DNA of 64,000 nt, from the NCBI GenBank assembly GCA_019055375.1, contig JAHQIW010004456.1, positions 1 to 64,000 on the forward strand, read 5' to 3'. Every line of letters begins with the position of its first letter. The first letter of the stretch is position 1. Positions 12,801 through 25,382 of the stretch are shown piece by piece. A program made the translations under genes and the position numbers. Source of the DNA: Parelaphostrongylus tenuis. Lineage: Eukaryota; Nematoda; Chromadorea; Rhabditida; Metastrongylidae. The notes under the pieces are model-generated. The model saw only the letters and a program-made list of their open reading frames with translations, was not told where the DNA came from and ran no database searches.

Positions 12801-13678
12801 GATAGACTCAAGAAACTTTGCACCAAAGGGAATATTACCCAAAATTGGTACACGCCGCCCTGAAAGAGATGTTATAATCATTCAAGGACATTGAATAATA
12901 TGACGAATTTTGATGAAGCTCGTTATCTAGGGATCCTTTCACACCCTATGTTCTGATGATGTTGTTGGGCCATTTAATTGATAATTTCATTTATCATGTC
13001 GGTGTTTCATTCGTCAGTCGAGAATGTGTTGGTATTGTTCTGGCTTTGCACTTTAATTGTTAGTTGTAGTGATGGACGGGCGGACTCCGGACTCTGCGAA
13101 CTCAATCACGCACGGGTGCTTTTCGATGAGTGCACCAGCAGTCATTTGCCGGCAGCTCCCCGACTCGCTCAATCAGTCGGAATTTGAAAGACCCCCCTTG
13201 ATTGCCCTCTTCTCGGTTTTTCATGAAATTATACGGCTCAGACATATTCTTATCTATCTGTTCATTTATTTATTGCACTTTGTGATTTTATTTTCTTATT
13301 TTTTATTGCGAAATGAAAAAAATACGCTCTTGGTGATGTCTAATACTTGTTGCATATGATTCATCCTTTCATGCATTCCATTTCTTCGATACGTCTAGCT
13401 GTCTAAATGAATGGTGTCCGCAAAGAACGACGCATTACTTGAGTAATCAATAACAGTTTCTCTTCAAGATTTAGTGAATATCACAAGGTGGATTATGAAG
13501 ATCTATCAGGCTCACGTGTTTCGATGAATTCCGTGGTACTTCTAAATTGTTAAAGAAACTCTGATCAATTGGTAATTGTCGAAATCATTTTTCAAGCATT
13601 ACATTGGTTCTTATTTTTTCCTTCTTTCTTAAGCGGGGCACGAGGTGTTAAATCCAAACTTTATTCACACAATCAAAC

Positions 13679-13713
13679 AGCTAACGTTTCGGCAGGTCGC
13701 CTTCGTCAGAGCC
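13679..13713 (-). ncRNA. Hammerhead ribozyme motif, PLE type (solo)
   Basis: Minus strand: GGCU, CUGACGA, A, GGC GACCU GCC, GAA, AC/GU, U, AGCU. Stem I pairs with one G-U wobble. No readable endonuclease is visible next to it, so it is probably a solo terminal repeat of a PLE. Confidence 0.6.
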
Positions 13714-13998
13714 TAGAAAGGTCAAAGCTGTTTACAATCCAATTAGTCAAGCACTTTCATCACTTCTTTAGAGAAGATTTTCAGACTTTGATTTCTATCG
13801 CATCAAGCACAAAGTCAACCTTCAACATACTCACCGCTTTTTATTATCAACGGAACGGTAATCACGTAGGCCAGTAATGCACTATAACCATCAAAACAAC
13901 AGTTTTATATATTGACTCATCACTGGTGATTACGAGGCATTCTTTGTGCGGTTTATAGCTGGATTGGTCCTGTTTATCCAGAGCGCTTATATGCATTG

Positions 13999-14094
13999 CA
14001 TTGAGTAATCCCCTGCTTGGATCGACTTTTTCTAGTAACCCTTCTTCGAATTTATTGAGTAATCCTCTGCCTGGATCGACTTTTTCTATTACCG
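13999..14094. repeat. Short tandem duplication, 54-bp period
   Basis: ATTGAGTAATCCCCTGCTTG then GATCGACTTTTTCTA at 13999 recurs, slightly changed, at 14053. It lies about 290 bp from a PLE-type hammerhead. No function seen. Confidence 0.5.
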
Positions 14095-14759
14095 CTCTTT
14101 GTTGTTGATCAGTAATTGAGGGTTTCCTTGATGAGCAGACATGACGAGATTTTATAAAAAAATGGGGTAAGTGATCCAAGAAGCTCTTCCCATGCGATTA
14201 AATTTACGATTCCGGGTCTTCTTCTATTGAGGTTATGGAAGCCTTTCGTAGCCAGCCAGTTTATGCCACAACTTCTTACCTTTCCAGGGGCTCTGATGTG
14301 GGTGAAATTTCCCGAAAATTTTAGCTGCCGTTGAGATAAACAGCACAGTATTTACGTAACAACCTCATGACTTTCTCATTAGTATAATGGTTCATTACCT
14401 TAGCTTGCGAAATTTTCAAAATTTGGCTGCTTTCTATAGCACTGTCATAATGTTTCAACTAGGATACTTGTCCATTATGAGGTGACAAAAGAAAAACCGA
14501 CCTCATTCGTTGGAAAAATAATTTTCATAGGAGTGTTAGTAATCATTCGCAAGCTTAATTCTCTGGCTACAGCCCCACATGGTAGGGTTTTCGAAAAATT
14601 CTTTTTTGACGTTGTTACCGAAAGAAAGCCTATGTGTTTCGCACACGCATTTTTGTCGTAAACTGAGCTCTTTCTTCATACTATTAGTAATCATTCGTTA
14701 GCGTAAGATTCAGGGATTCCAACGCTGTGCTTATTTTCTGAAAGGAGCGTTTTGCTACG

Positions 14760-17520
14760 CTGTGGCAGAAAAACTAAGATTGAGTTTCACACATTCAGCT
14801 TGCTTGTTCAGGCTAATCCACGATCGAAGAAGGGGGAGGGGAAGAAGGGAGGTGGAAGCCAGGTGGCCGCAGATTCGATGCGGCGGCCGTCTGCGCTCGA
14901 TCCATTGCCGCTTCGGAGAAGTGCGATTTTTGTCAGTCGATAAGGAATTTTTCTCCTCTTCGAAGGAAGTCCAGACTAAACGCATGATTTTGATACTAAA
15001 GACTTTCTTAATACGTTCAGGGTTTTCTCACTTCCAGCAGTAATAGTTGAATTGCGCAGCCGATGTGGGACATAACTTCATTTTGAAATTTACAGCGCTA
15101 TTAAAGAGTCTTTTGAAAAAACGGCCACGTACTGCGCCACCCAGCGATTTAAGCTTTCGAAAGATTGCTAATACTCCTATGAAAAGGTTCTGCCCAGCGA
15201 ATGATATAGGTTTATGATAGAAATAGATAGAAAATTATGATAGATATGATAGAAATCGTCTGCTTACATTATCTACCCAGATCGACATCATTCAAGATGG
15301 GGTTTTAGGCCCGAAGCGGACTTGTATAACGCCGTTTTCAATCACTAAAGTCATCTAAAACTCTATATTTTTCCTTACGGAGCAGCGCTAATAGGCAGGC
15401 GGCTACGCGCCGTCACTCTCTCACGAGACGCATTGCCGCCATTACATTAGCTCAATGGGATTTTACATCGCGCGGCACGGAACAAAACGTACCATCCGGT
15501 TCTTAAAAGGATATCTTGATTGATATTGGTTCGTGCAGATAATGGAGACAGGCGATTTCTCATTATAATTCCTCCAGTTATCCACTTTTGTGAATTCACG
15601 AACTTCTACATTAATGTGTGTTTTTGGATATCGTTTTCTTTTTCTTCTTTGTTTGTTTTTCCTTCTTTTTTCCTCTTTTTCATTTTTTTTCCTCTTTTTC
15701 TTCTATTTCTGTTTTTTTCCTCTTTTCTTTTCTCCTTCTTCTTTTTTCTTCTTTCTGTCTATTCTAACTCCTTTTTCTTTGTCTATCCTCTCCTTTTTTG
15801 ACACCTTTCTTTGTTTTTTTTTGGTTAATCATTCGTTTTTATGACACGTGAATTCAAGATTGGTATTCCGTGTAGTGTTGCACATGGCATGAATTTATTG
15901 GAAATGCATGTCCTTACATTTTTTTTGCTGTTTCCTTCGTTCTTCCTTTTAAGGTAGTTTCTTCTAAACAGCTGAAAGGATCTTAATGAATTTGCGACAG
16001 CTGCATGGCATTTTATAGCAATTTGTTATCTTCGTTTGTGAAAAAATGTGGTAGTGCTAGAGAATTGACTATGATCATACGTATATCACTTGCAGTACCT
16101 TTGATTTTCTCAAGAAATCACTCTTGAATATCTCGAATACTTCGAATATCCCGATTAATTGGAAATTTGGAATAATTCTTGCATTTTGTTTCGACTCCAT
16201 GTCGTATATATACGTTTCTTATTCGTTTTCGCCGATCCATCCTATATTATGTGTGCTTTTCTCTGTTACTAAACGTAAGAAGTGGGCACAGCCGGGCAAG
16301 TGGCCAGTGACACATGAAGCAGCGTTGATCGCTCTTCGTTAATCTATAACGGACGCCTTACGGAACGCCGCAGGCTGCCTATCAGCGGCATTGTAAGGAG
16401 GCGTACACATTCGGTATTCTACGACTTCATGATGACAAATCCTCATTCAGCGATGAACGCGATGAGACGAATCGAATGGTAAAAGTACTGGGATGCCCAT
16501 AGGTAAAAAACTGTGGTATGGATCAAATGGAGTGATGATGTGATTTCTGACGTGCGGAACCGCCAGTTTTGCCGTATAATGTAACTTTTAGTTCTATGTA
16601 GAAGGGCAGTACCCGCTCCTTTGACAGCAACGTAGAAACAAGTGATGATCAACGTTGTCACCCCATTGAAACTGCCTGAAAGACGTAGGACTTTTTTGGT
16701 AAGAACGAAACAAGCATCGAGGAAAAAACAGGGAGGGACTTTTAGGTATAGAAAAATTGATGGATCATCTGCATGTTAGACGGAAATCATAAAAGGGCAA
16801 CCAGCGGATCAATAAGTCACTGTTTTTTTTTGACGAGCTTTTTCAATGCTTTTCGGACTTAGTTGGCCGGCCAAGCGTGTTGTTAAGTGTCAAAGTGTGA
16901 TTTATACCTGATGTTCATTTCTCGATACGATTAGTTGATGATCACTCAAGGTGAAAAGTAATACTGTATGTCTACCCGAAAGCTCTAGTTACAAGTAAAT
17001 TGATTCACACTGGTTACAAGCATCCATCGATATCTACAAAACAAAGGATTTACGCGTTTTGTCTTGATCAACATCTGAGTGACATTCTATGCATTTGGCT
17101 CCATTAGGTCTTCTAGAAGTGACTGAACGTGGGTTCGGACCCTGAGAAGATTTGCAGAGGGTTAACGATTTACGAAGATAGTCTTTTACCCTCCTAGACG
17201 ATTTCAAACCATCCCCTTCCCTCTACCCTCCTTCCCCCATGACCTGTTGATTCAGAGATGCGAGACGTTTCGTATGGGCCTAAGGGGAAATTGTATAAGT
17301 CTTAGCGTATGTGGTAGGGCACCTCTGAAGCTGCACTGTACTCTTGTTCCGATACTGATTTCAGAAATGAAATAGTCAAAGTTGATATGTTAGCAAGCTG
17401 AACGGCCATTTATGTTTCTCTAGCGTAAATTAACAAATTACTATTGTCGCCCTCGACAAAGTTTTCAATAGTCGCTGCCGTATGAAATAATTAATCCGCT
17501 CTACCACCTTTCTCACAGGA
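14760..17520. other. Intergenic, repeats only
   Basis: MITE-like pieces (15060-15200), a polypyrimidine tract, and a GC-rich fragment near 15380-15490 (CAGGCGGCTACGCGCCGTC). The latter resembles one near 34450-34600. No gene seen. Confidence 0.35.
15625..15832. repeat. Polypyrimidine tract
   Basis: About 200 nt almost wholly T and C on the plus strand (CTTTTTCTTCTTTGTTTG and so on). The Phe/Ser-only open frames here are composition artefacts. Confidence 0.9.
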
Positions 17521-17724
17521 TCATTTGTTTTTTTACTTTTTGTGGAAGACTACCTTGTAATAGTTCCAAGTGGCTCGTCCTGGAGATCGGCTAAGCTCGC
17601 CAGCATTCTTGTGAGCTGACGTCAGCTCTTTTTTTTGAAGAACCTTCAAAGTGCTATCACGTGCACCAACCAGTCGACTTGATTGTAAACCTATGACCGA
17701 ATCGATGTGTTGTATAGCACCTAC

Positions 17725-17900
17725 ATACATGCAAGCACACGCACGTAAATATACGTACATAGATATTATGTCATATATACTTATGTGCATGTATATACAT
17801 ATGTGCGTACAAACACGTAGATACATTTACAGATATATATATGTACATATACACGTATATATACATCTATGTATGTATACATATACATCTACAATCTGTA
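17725..17900. repeat. ACAT/ATGT-rich microsatellite region
   Basis: Interrupted runs of ACATA/TATGT/ATACAT motifs. A short continuation lies at 18207-18242. Confidence 0.85.
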
Positions 17901-18254
17901 CGACTCGTTATCATATCTTATTGTCAAGTTCTTAATGCTGCTAGTACTCAATTCGTTTCGTAGTATGCATTGTCCCGAAGATCTTCATACATTTGGCGAG
18001 TGGTTTCTTCTGATACTTGCGAAATTCGTCTTTTTCGTTCGTGTCATAGAATACTTGTTGAACAGATCTCCTGAAGATCTCGAAGACAAACTAGGCTAGC
18101 GTGTTCCCGGGTGATTGCAAGAGAGTGTTACTGTAGGAGTCTAACCAGCAGGTTGCTTCTGGCTGAGATTGTGAAGCAACCTCTTGGTCACAGCCTTCTT
18201 CGCACCCGTACAATATATGTATATATATGTATATACATATAGACAGTAGTCAGT

Positions 18255-18430
18255 GCTACAAAGCAGATGGGTCCCTTCAGCTCAGTGACTAGAGCTTCCC
18301 TGCAATGCACCATGTTCCTACATGCCAGGCTCACCGAACCTTCCATCTGTGCGATGCCGAAAAATTGGTACCGGACTCGTCTGAGAGACTCACAGCATTG
18401 ATATGGTATATGGTTAGGCCACCGCATGAT
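18255..18430 (+). repeat. tRNA-derived SINE copy (truncated)
   Basis: Sense copy: CCTTCAGCTCAGTGACTAGA head, then CAGGCTCACCGAACCTTCCA and TTGGTACCGGACTCGTCTGA body. The 3' tail is missing. Confidence 0.5.
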
Positions 18431-18874
18431 CATCTCTTGAATATTTTAGACGGCGCGCTCTTCTGATCTATTGTAGCGTGATGTCTACAAGCATACATTT
18501 TCGCCCCTTGACAGAATGTCCAAAAATCTTTGCCGTATGAGAGGTTCACTTGGCTCTAACACTTTTCTCATGAGGTCGTTTGATTCTACACTCTTATTGG
18601 AAGGCTACCTAGTTATAGCATCAAGTGGTTCACCGTGAAGATTGGGAAGCTTACTTTCATTCTGCGAGAACTCGAGAGCTGACGTCAGCTCTTTTCTTCC
18701 TTGAAAAACCTTTAACGCGCTGACACGTGCGCCATTCTAGTCGTCTTGATTATGAACTTTGGAATCGAATCGATGTGCTAGACAGCATCTGTGTACATAC
18801 AGTACAACGCAAAAGTAAGTATGAGAAGAGCTAAGTGTATGCGGAAGACAAGACTAAGTACTACACAGTAGAGT

Positions 18875-19060
18875 GGTTCCTTGGCGCAGTTTTTAGATGT
18901 GCACTGCAATACACCTTATTCGTAAGATCGATCCAGCTTATCGGACTCAACATGCCTTCTATCCATCCGGTGTTCGAAAATGTGTTCCAGACTTGTTTAG
19001 TCGGTTAGCAACTCTGTTTTGATAGACGGGCAGGTCACCGCAAATCATTATGTAGTTCGA
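18875..19060 (+). repeat. tRNA-derived SINE copy (truncated)
   Basis: Sense copy: CCTTGGCGCAGTTTTTAGAT head, AAGATCGATCCAGCTTATCG, and GTGTTCCAGACTTGTTTAGT body, followed by GGTCACCGCAAATC. Confidence 0.5.
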
Positions 19061-19079
19061 CTATGCACTCAACCACCTT

Positions 19080-22000
19080 CAAACATTACGGACTGCTCGT
19101 TTTTCGCTTGATTGGAGCACAGTATCTATGCACTCCTGCTCCTGTACATATTTTTCGTGAGACCTGCAAAAAGACGCGGTGAAGTGGTTTTGTGGAACAG
19201 TTATTTAACTTTTCAAGTCCCATCAAGGAAAGAAGGGTAAAGAGAATTTGCAAGCCGGGAAAATTTTTTTTCATAGACGAAGTCTAAAAAGCTGTTAATT
19301 TGTGTTCGAACGCCATAGCGTTCATACGGTCAAGAACATGTTAAAGATGTTTAGTGAAGTAGGCCGATTGCTTCATACGTTACTCTTTGGCACAAAAAAC
19401 AGGAGGCCCCCAAGCTCTTGAATTTACTTTCTCGACCTATAACATATATCAATGTTACTTGATTTCACAGCTCTCCATATGGTCCACATTTCGCACGATC
19501 AGAAGAAATCCGCCTGATCCTTTAGATTCCTGAAAAGTTGAACCCAGATGCAACAGTCTTTTTTCTGCTCCTTCGAATGGGGCCGGTTACTGTTTCATAT
19601 CATACTGAGGGTGATGCATTTGCTAATGGAAGCGTTTCCTAGCTTCTTCTCGCCGAGATAACTTGACTATATGATGCTTCAGGTCATGTTGCTGGATTCG
19701 TTGACGTAGGTGTCAAAACATTGGCTTCTTTCGATTTAGAGTGCCAGATAGCCAACAGAAAAATTTTTCGAATTGAAAACGAGTCAGCTTTTTCGTGACC
19801 ACGCAGAACCTCTTGTGGTTGGCCCATTCCGTCACGCCTGATTTTTGTCTAATATGGACTAGCTGATCTTTCAGCAGAACAATGGTTTTCGTTGTCACTC
19901 GGGAAGACCAGCTAACAGTAAACTGTACCAGGATTGACTGTCGTCTTGGAGCACTTATTGCGAAATGGTAATCTTTTCTGATTCACAAGAGCCGGCGACC
20001 GCTCTAATGTGGTGACGATTTGAGGAAGCCCCTCCTAGGCTTACCTCGGGACTCCAAGGAGCAAGACAACTGAACCATTACAGTTTCTCTGTGCTGGGTC
20101 CGCACAGTTTGTGAAGACGGACCGTCCAAGTCCAACTGGTCTTTCTACGACTAAATGAAGTGAGGAGTTATAGACATGGAAGAGTGATTAGAAAAAGCGA
20201 TACTCTCTCACTTTGTGGGCATACGTACGATGCTACTTACTGCATGGCACTGTGGTTCATCAAACAGAAAAGTGCTACTTGAATTTTTGTTTGAGTGTTA
20301 TGCAAAACGTCCGACCACGCGGTGGTCATGCGATTTACTCTTGCCGGAGACGCGTGCTACCAATATGCTGAGGAGGCCACCACTCTGCTACCACTCTTTT
20401 TTCAATATTAGACATCGAAGCTGTCAGTAATCAACTCCCGCCCAGGGCTGAAGGTTTTGCATATCATGCGCATCCTCGAAAACAATACTGTTACGGTTGC
20501 GAACTTTTTGAACTTACGCTTTGTCTCTTTCAGTATTTCTTACCTCCACACACTTCCTATGATAGCTATGATTCACTGCAGCGATTAGATTTGATAGTCG
20601 ATTCGTGCATAAATTTTGGTTAATGAACTTTTGAAGAAGGGTTTTCTATGTTTCCAAGGTCAAAAAGAATTTTATCACAACTGGCCTCCAATACAACCGC
20701 TGTTCCACAGTGTATCGATTACTACAAAGAGGTTGACAAAAAACGATGTGCCGCGAATTAGACCGACGCGTTGAAATAAACACATACGGGCTGTGGTGTA
20801 CAGTAGCGTACTTGTCGAAGTCAGTAGGCATGATCGCGGAAGTTAATGAAATGAAGTATTTTTGACCACGTTTAAACAAAAAACTGGTCCTCTCTGTGAT
20901 TTACTCATGTTCGAAGTTCATTTTCATAACCGCAAGGATGCTGAGTTATAAGCTTGATTCGGAACTGTAAGTGGGCTTTGAACCCGCGACCATCCTCACC
21001 GCGGGTCCTGTGCTGTTCACCTCACCAACCGAGGTCTTTCATTTTCCTCATCAGCCAGTTTCAAACTGTGTAACTCCGAAACTTTGTTCAAGTACTTTTT
21101 CTTTCCTTCTGAGGCTTTTGATCCTTTGATAACTTTACACATCAACCGCAAAGCATATGGTGTCATCTTTTACTAAAAGCACGTCGTAACCGCCACAATT
21201 TATTGAAAGATCCACCTGGGCTTGCACAAATTTCAATTCTTCCGCGATGAAAAGAGATCGATCTTCTTAAATGTAACATTTCTAATTTTCTTTGCAACCC
21301 TAATATTCTCTGTAGTGTTTGACTTGTCATCTTTTTAGTATTCAGTTAAACATCCCTATCACGGAAAGAATGATAGCACAACAGCAATCTCAACCCCGAA
21401 TGTACAATGATTGAGCAGTGCATCTCAGAAAGAATGATAGGCGAACAGCAGCCCCGATAGTACGGTTTTTCACGCGCCCCGTATATAATAAATATCAAAG
21501 GTGGCTGTAGATGAGCAATTTATGGGACAGATAAGACACGATAGTTCAATCCCCGCCAAGGTTCAAAATCTGTCATATCACTCAGCATTAGTGGATATTT
21601 AAAAGTCCTTTTTGAGTTTTTGACCTAACTGTCATCTTATTGACTTCATTACTGTCTTTTGCTCATTTAAACCCTTTCATTCCACTTTTTTCATGCTGAC
21701 TCTTTATAACATGATCTTCTTAACCATTTTTTTGAAATACTAGTCTTTCAGACGTGCAAGTCCTTTTTACTTGCGCTGATTTGGCTTTTTATCGAATAAT
21801 TTATCGTAGTGTTTATACGAATTGTACAAGTTTATTCCTGTAACATTTGCTCAATGTTTATTGAGTATAAGGCTTCGGTACTATACTATCATGGCAGCGC
21901 CACTTGAGGCCTTGTGTACAAACGTATTTTTTGCTTTCGCAAAACGTCTTTGTAATTCGTCGATAGCTCAAATCAGGTGAATATCAATGGCATGTTTAAT

Positions 22001-22550
22001 TTCTCAAATAGTTTTTTTTGGCGCCGTACCATTAAAAATAAGATTTTGTTTCTTATTCGAAGATTTCTCTTTGGATAAAAGATTTATTGTAATGAATTTT
22101 AAATCGTTAGATAGAGAAAATCTTTCCGATTATAACGGTATATTTGGCTGTTGGAAAGGACTTTTCCGAGATTTGTGACGACCGAAGGAATATTGGGTTT
22201 CACACTCAGTGAACACTTCTAGTCGGCTAGGGTATGTGTACAGCTGTAATATCATAGAGCAAACACGTTTTCTTAATCAGAAAGATTTGCTCTATCTATT
22301 GATTAAAATTGTGTCATAAAAAACTTTTATCAGGCGAGAAATGTTTGAATGTAAAACAAAATCTCATCTTGACTGGTACGGCGTTAAAAACAAGCAATAT
22401 GAGAAATTAAATATACTTTTGAAATTCACTTGATTTAGGCTATCAGATAATCATACGTTCGTCAGATAACAGCAAAGAATACGTTTCTACCGAAAGCTCT
22501 AAGTGGCGCCGCCATAATGGAACAGTAGCACTTTTCAACATAATTTCAAA
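19080..22550. other. Intergenic, no gene recognised
   Basis: Contains a short non-LTR tail fragment (about 20080-20150) and a tRNA-like relic (20966-21035). Other open frames are short, AT-rich and unsupported. Confidence 0.35.
20966..21035 (-). repeat. Decayed tRNA-like unit
   Basis: Minus strand: GACCTCGGTTGGTGAGGTGA (box A region) and GTCGCGGGTTCAAAGCCCAC (box B). The acceptor stem is not convincing. Probably a SINE head. Confidence 0.35.
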
Positions 22551-22583
22551 AAAAAGAACTTGAAGCCTAAGCGAGGTTGGTAC

Positions 22584-22640
22584 GCCAGGGCCATACACCG
22601 GTGTTTCGGAGGTCTCGCCCTCCTCGTCAGTGATCACGCC
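22584..22640 (-). ncRNA. Hammerhead ribozyme motif, type B, intact core
   Basis: Minus strand: GUGAUCA, CUGACGA, stem II GGAGG/CCUCC with a GCGAGA loop, GAA, stem III ACACC/GGUGU, cleavage base A, then UGGCCC. The catalytic core is complete. Stem I has one wobble and one mismatch. The flanks GCGAGGTTGGTACGCCAGGG and CGGCTGGTAGACCCTGAC mark a foldback element of about 240 bp. Confidence 0.7.
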
Positions 22641-22834
22641 CCCCATCAAGCCCTGTATTGTAGCAAGGAGGGAAGCTTGTGTGGTGGCGGCACAGTGTGC
22701 AATGACACTGGTCCACCACCACTTCTCAGTCGATGGATCTCGGCTGGTAGACCCTGACATACCACTTCGAGCAAGGCTTTAAAGATTTTTGAAAATTAGA
22801 TTGAATGTTTATCAAATTAGAGCTAATTGAAACT

Positions 22835-23352
22835 TCATGGTTTTGATGTCGTGCAACTGCACATTTTCTTGCGATTTTGCTATGCAACTTGGCTATATTG
22901 CCTTACGATAAAGCTGTCGTAGGAACAAATTCGCTTGGTATTTATGCACGAATGGCGCGTTGGAGAAAATGTTATTGAAACGATGCACAAGTTCAGTGGA
23001 GCTGGGGGTGGTGACATGGTTGCAGAAAGAACATTTAGCAAGTGGTTTGCGAAGTTCAAAGCTGGAGAGAACAGTCTGGAAGATGACTCGCTCTTGGTCC
23101 GTTCACAGGAAGTTCCATTAGTCTTGCGTGCCGCTTCCTTACCGTTTTCTTCTACGCGCCATCCGTGCATGAATAGCAAGCGAATTTGCTCCCACGACAA
23201 CTCCATCTTAAAACAAGTATAGGCAAGTTGTTTACCAGAATGTTCACAAAAAATACACAATAGAACTATACCACATTTATGCAATCTTAACTACATATCG
23301 TTAGTAAATTTGATGTTCATTGCTCTAGTGCCAAAGCCAAAAAACGACCTAA
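22835..23352. mobile_element. Foldback mariner derivative M3
   Basis: The left arm encodes (plus) WRVGENVIETMHKFSG and ERTFSKWFAKFKAGENSLED, the two helix-turn-helix parts of a mariner transposase. The right arm carries the N-terminus on the minus strand: MELSWEQIRLLFMHGWRVEE then NGKEAARKTNG. It ends ATTGCTCTAGTGCCAAAGCC. No D,D34D catalytic part is present. Confidence 0.75.
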
Positions 23353-24043
23353 TAGTTCTTCCTCGATTAGGTTTTTTGTATCACGAAATTCCTTTGTATT
23401 TCCGTATTTGTTCGCAGATGAACCACTTCTTAAGCTTGCTTGTATGCCGTTGGCTATTCAGCGTAAATTTCGAACATTTGTGATGTAGTTCTAGATGTAC
23501 TATTTACATTTTGGATCTTCAAGCAAGCAATTACAGGTACTGTGATAAACGGTGGCGATGGTCGGTGGTGATACTGGGACCGTATCGGGCTCCGAGCAAG
23601 ATTCGGCTTCCTGTGCGAACAGTACGTTTCCTAGCTAGTGTGCTAAAGTCAGCATCTTGAAGAAATGACCACTGTTAACCCCTTCACTACGGCGACAGCT
23701 TCGACTAGTGGACGATTTGGACGACTACGGAGAGCATATGGGCGTTTTTTTTACCAGAAATACCTTCTCAAAAATTCGTTTTCTGATATTCTATCATTTG
23801 GTGGCAAAAATGCCATTTTAGAATCTACATTTATCGAATAAATAGCAGATTTTTTTGGAGGTGGCTTCAATCTTCGTAAGTTGTCTGGAAGCATGCACGC
23901 GCGAGTATTGTTTTCACTACACGTCGTAGAGGAAGGCCTAAATAAGATTCTCATTGCTGCCTTATAATGAATTGATACATGAAAATTGAGAATACTTATC
24001 TTGTTTAGCTAATGCGAGGTTGGTAAACTAGTCGTAGCAATTC

Positions 24044-24078
24044 GGCTGACGTTTCGGCGACCCGCCTTCCTCAGAGCC
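24044..24078 (-). ncRNA. Hammerhead ribozyme motif, PLE type (left arm)
   Basis: Minus strand: stem I GGCU, core CUGAGGA, an extra A, stem II GGCG/CGCC with a GGU loop, GAA, a 2-bp stem III (AC/GU), cleavage base C, then AGCC closing stem I. The extra A between core and stem II departs from the textbook form. It lies about 70 bp downstream of the GIY-YIG frame. Confidence 0.65.
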
Positions 24079-24146
24079 TGGGCGTATGTAGTATTAGTCT
24101 ATTTGAACGATTCGGAGAATCTTGTTTATATGCTGCCTAGGTCAGG

Positions 24147-24497
24147 CTAAAAGATCAAACGAAGAAAGGGCGCAAGATCTCGCGTGATGGTGACGCACTC
24201 ATCCTTCCGGTTCATTTCGGGGTTTTGGGCGTTTATCCAAAATGCCTCAAGAGTTTGGCGCGTGGATGTTTTTGATTCCTGCGCTAGGATTGTGGCAGTC
24301 TCATCAAAATCCTTGTTGCTGTGTTTTTGTGCCATATGTAAACCTAAAGGTTTGGTTTTATCTATTTTAGATTTAAATTTTTTTGATTTAATATGTAGAT
24401 GTTCTTTTATGCGGATGGAAAGTGGTCTAGCCGTTCTGCCTACATATTCTTCCCCGCATGTCTTACATGATAGCAAATGAATTGTGCCCGATTTCAT
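24147..24497 (-). pseudogene. Penelope-like element GIY-YIG endonuclease
   Basis: A 116-residue frame: GTIHLLSCKTCGEEYVGRTA (the GIY-YIG-like core, here IHLLSC...EYVG), then RPLSIRIKEHL with the catalytic-type Arg, LGLHMAQKHSNKDFDETATI, and TLEAFWINAQNPEMNRKDEC with the Glu of the active site. Family knowledge: this nuclease domain is fused behind PLE reverse transcriptases and nicks target DNA. The upstream reverse transcriptase is frameshifted, so this is a fragment. Confidence 0.85.
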
Positions 24498-25347
24498 ACA
24501 ATCCCCCTCCTTTTAGTCAGGGCAGATCTTACAGTTTTTGGTGTTTCACAATCGTTCATAAAGTCTATTGCGGATCAGCTGATAGCGTAGGGTGGAAGGT
24601 GGGATTTCAATAACTACCACGGAATTTTCAAGACCGCATCTTTTTAGGCACCTTTCAACCGCGCTACTGATTTCGTTTGATATAAATGGCAGTTTAAAGG
24701 GAACTCTATTCAGGTGCAGAATATTGTTCTTTCGGGACCTAAATCTACTTTTTGAATATTCCCAAGTAGCAAATGTTTTGTAGCCGTTGAAATTGGCATT
24801 TTTTTTGTGCCAAGTTTAACGATCCGTTCTTTTCCTCTTCTCCTGTGCACACATTTCTAGACGTTCGGAACATGTTTTTTATGAGCGATTTTTCTATGTG
24901 TGAAGGATGAGAGGAAGGTGATTGACTGAAATGATTTTGTTACTTGGTTTTCGATACCATTTTGTACTATAGCCACTATCCAAAAGCTTTACTTGGATGT
25001 TTGAGAACGGAAGCCAGCTCCCGCTTAGACTCTCTCGCGTAAAGTTTATATGGGGGCTCGTAGGATCAAGATCTATCCGTCTATCCGTAAGTGATAAAGA
25101 ACGAAAATTCGGATTAATTCCAAATCAGCTGGATGTCGAAATAAAGGAGAAACAACTTCAAGAGGTCTTCTTTGAGGTGAGGCATTTTGGATAAATGCAC
25201 AAAACCCGAAATGAACCGGAAGGACGAGTGCGTCACCGTCACGCGAGATCTTGCGCCCTTTCTTCGTCTGATCTCTTAGCCTGACCTAGGCAGCATATAA
25301 ATAAGATTCTCCGAATCGTTAAAATAGACTAATACTACATACGCCCA

Positions 25348-25382
25348 GGCTCTGAAGAAGGCGGGTCGCCGAAACGTTAGCC
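25348..25382 (+). ncRNA. Hammerhead ribozyme motif, PLE type (right arm)
   Basis: Plus strand: GGCU, CUGAAGA, A, GGCG GGU CGCC, GAA, AC/GU stem III, U at the cleavage site, AGCC. It is the inverted partner of 24044-24078, with the same extra A before stem II. Both stem I strands are perfectly paired. Confidence 0.65.

Noticed and set aside
12978..13187. Short frame with a signal-peptide-like start (VLVLFWLCTLIVSCS)
   Set aside because: A single short frame with no homology, no splice context and an ambiguous start; hydrophobic runs are common by chance in AT-rich DNA.
15520..15844. Phe/Ser/Leu-rich frames resembling membrane proteins
   Set aside because: They come from the polypyrimidine tract and have no splice or family support.
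22443..22760. 105-codon frame with TEKWWWTSV and similar
   Set aside because: It is a chance frame through the type-B hammerhead foldback element.
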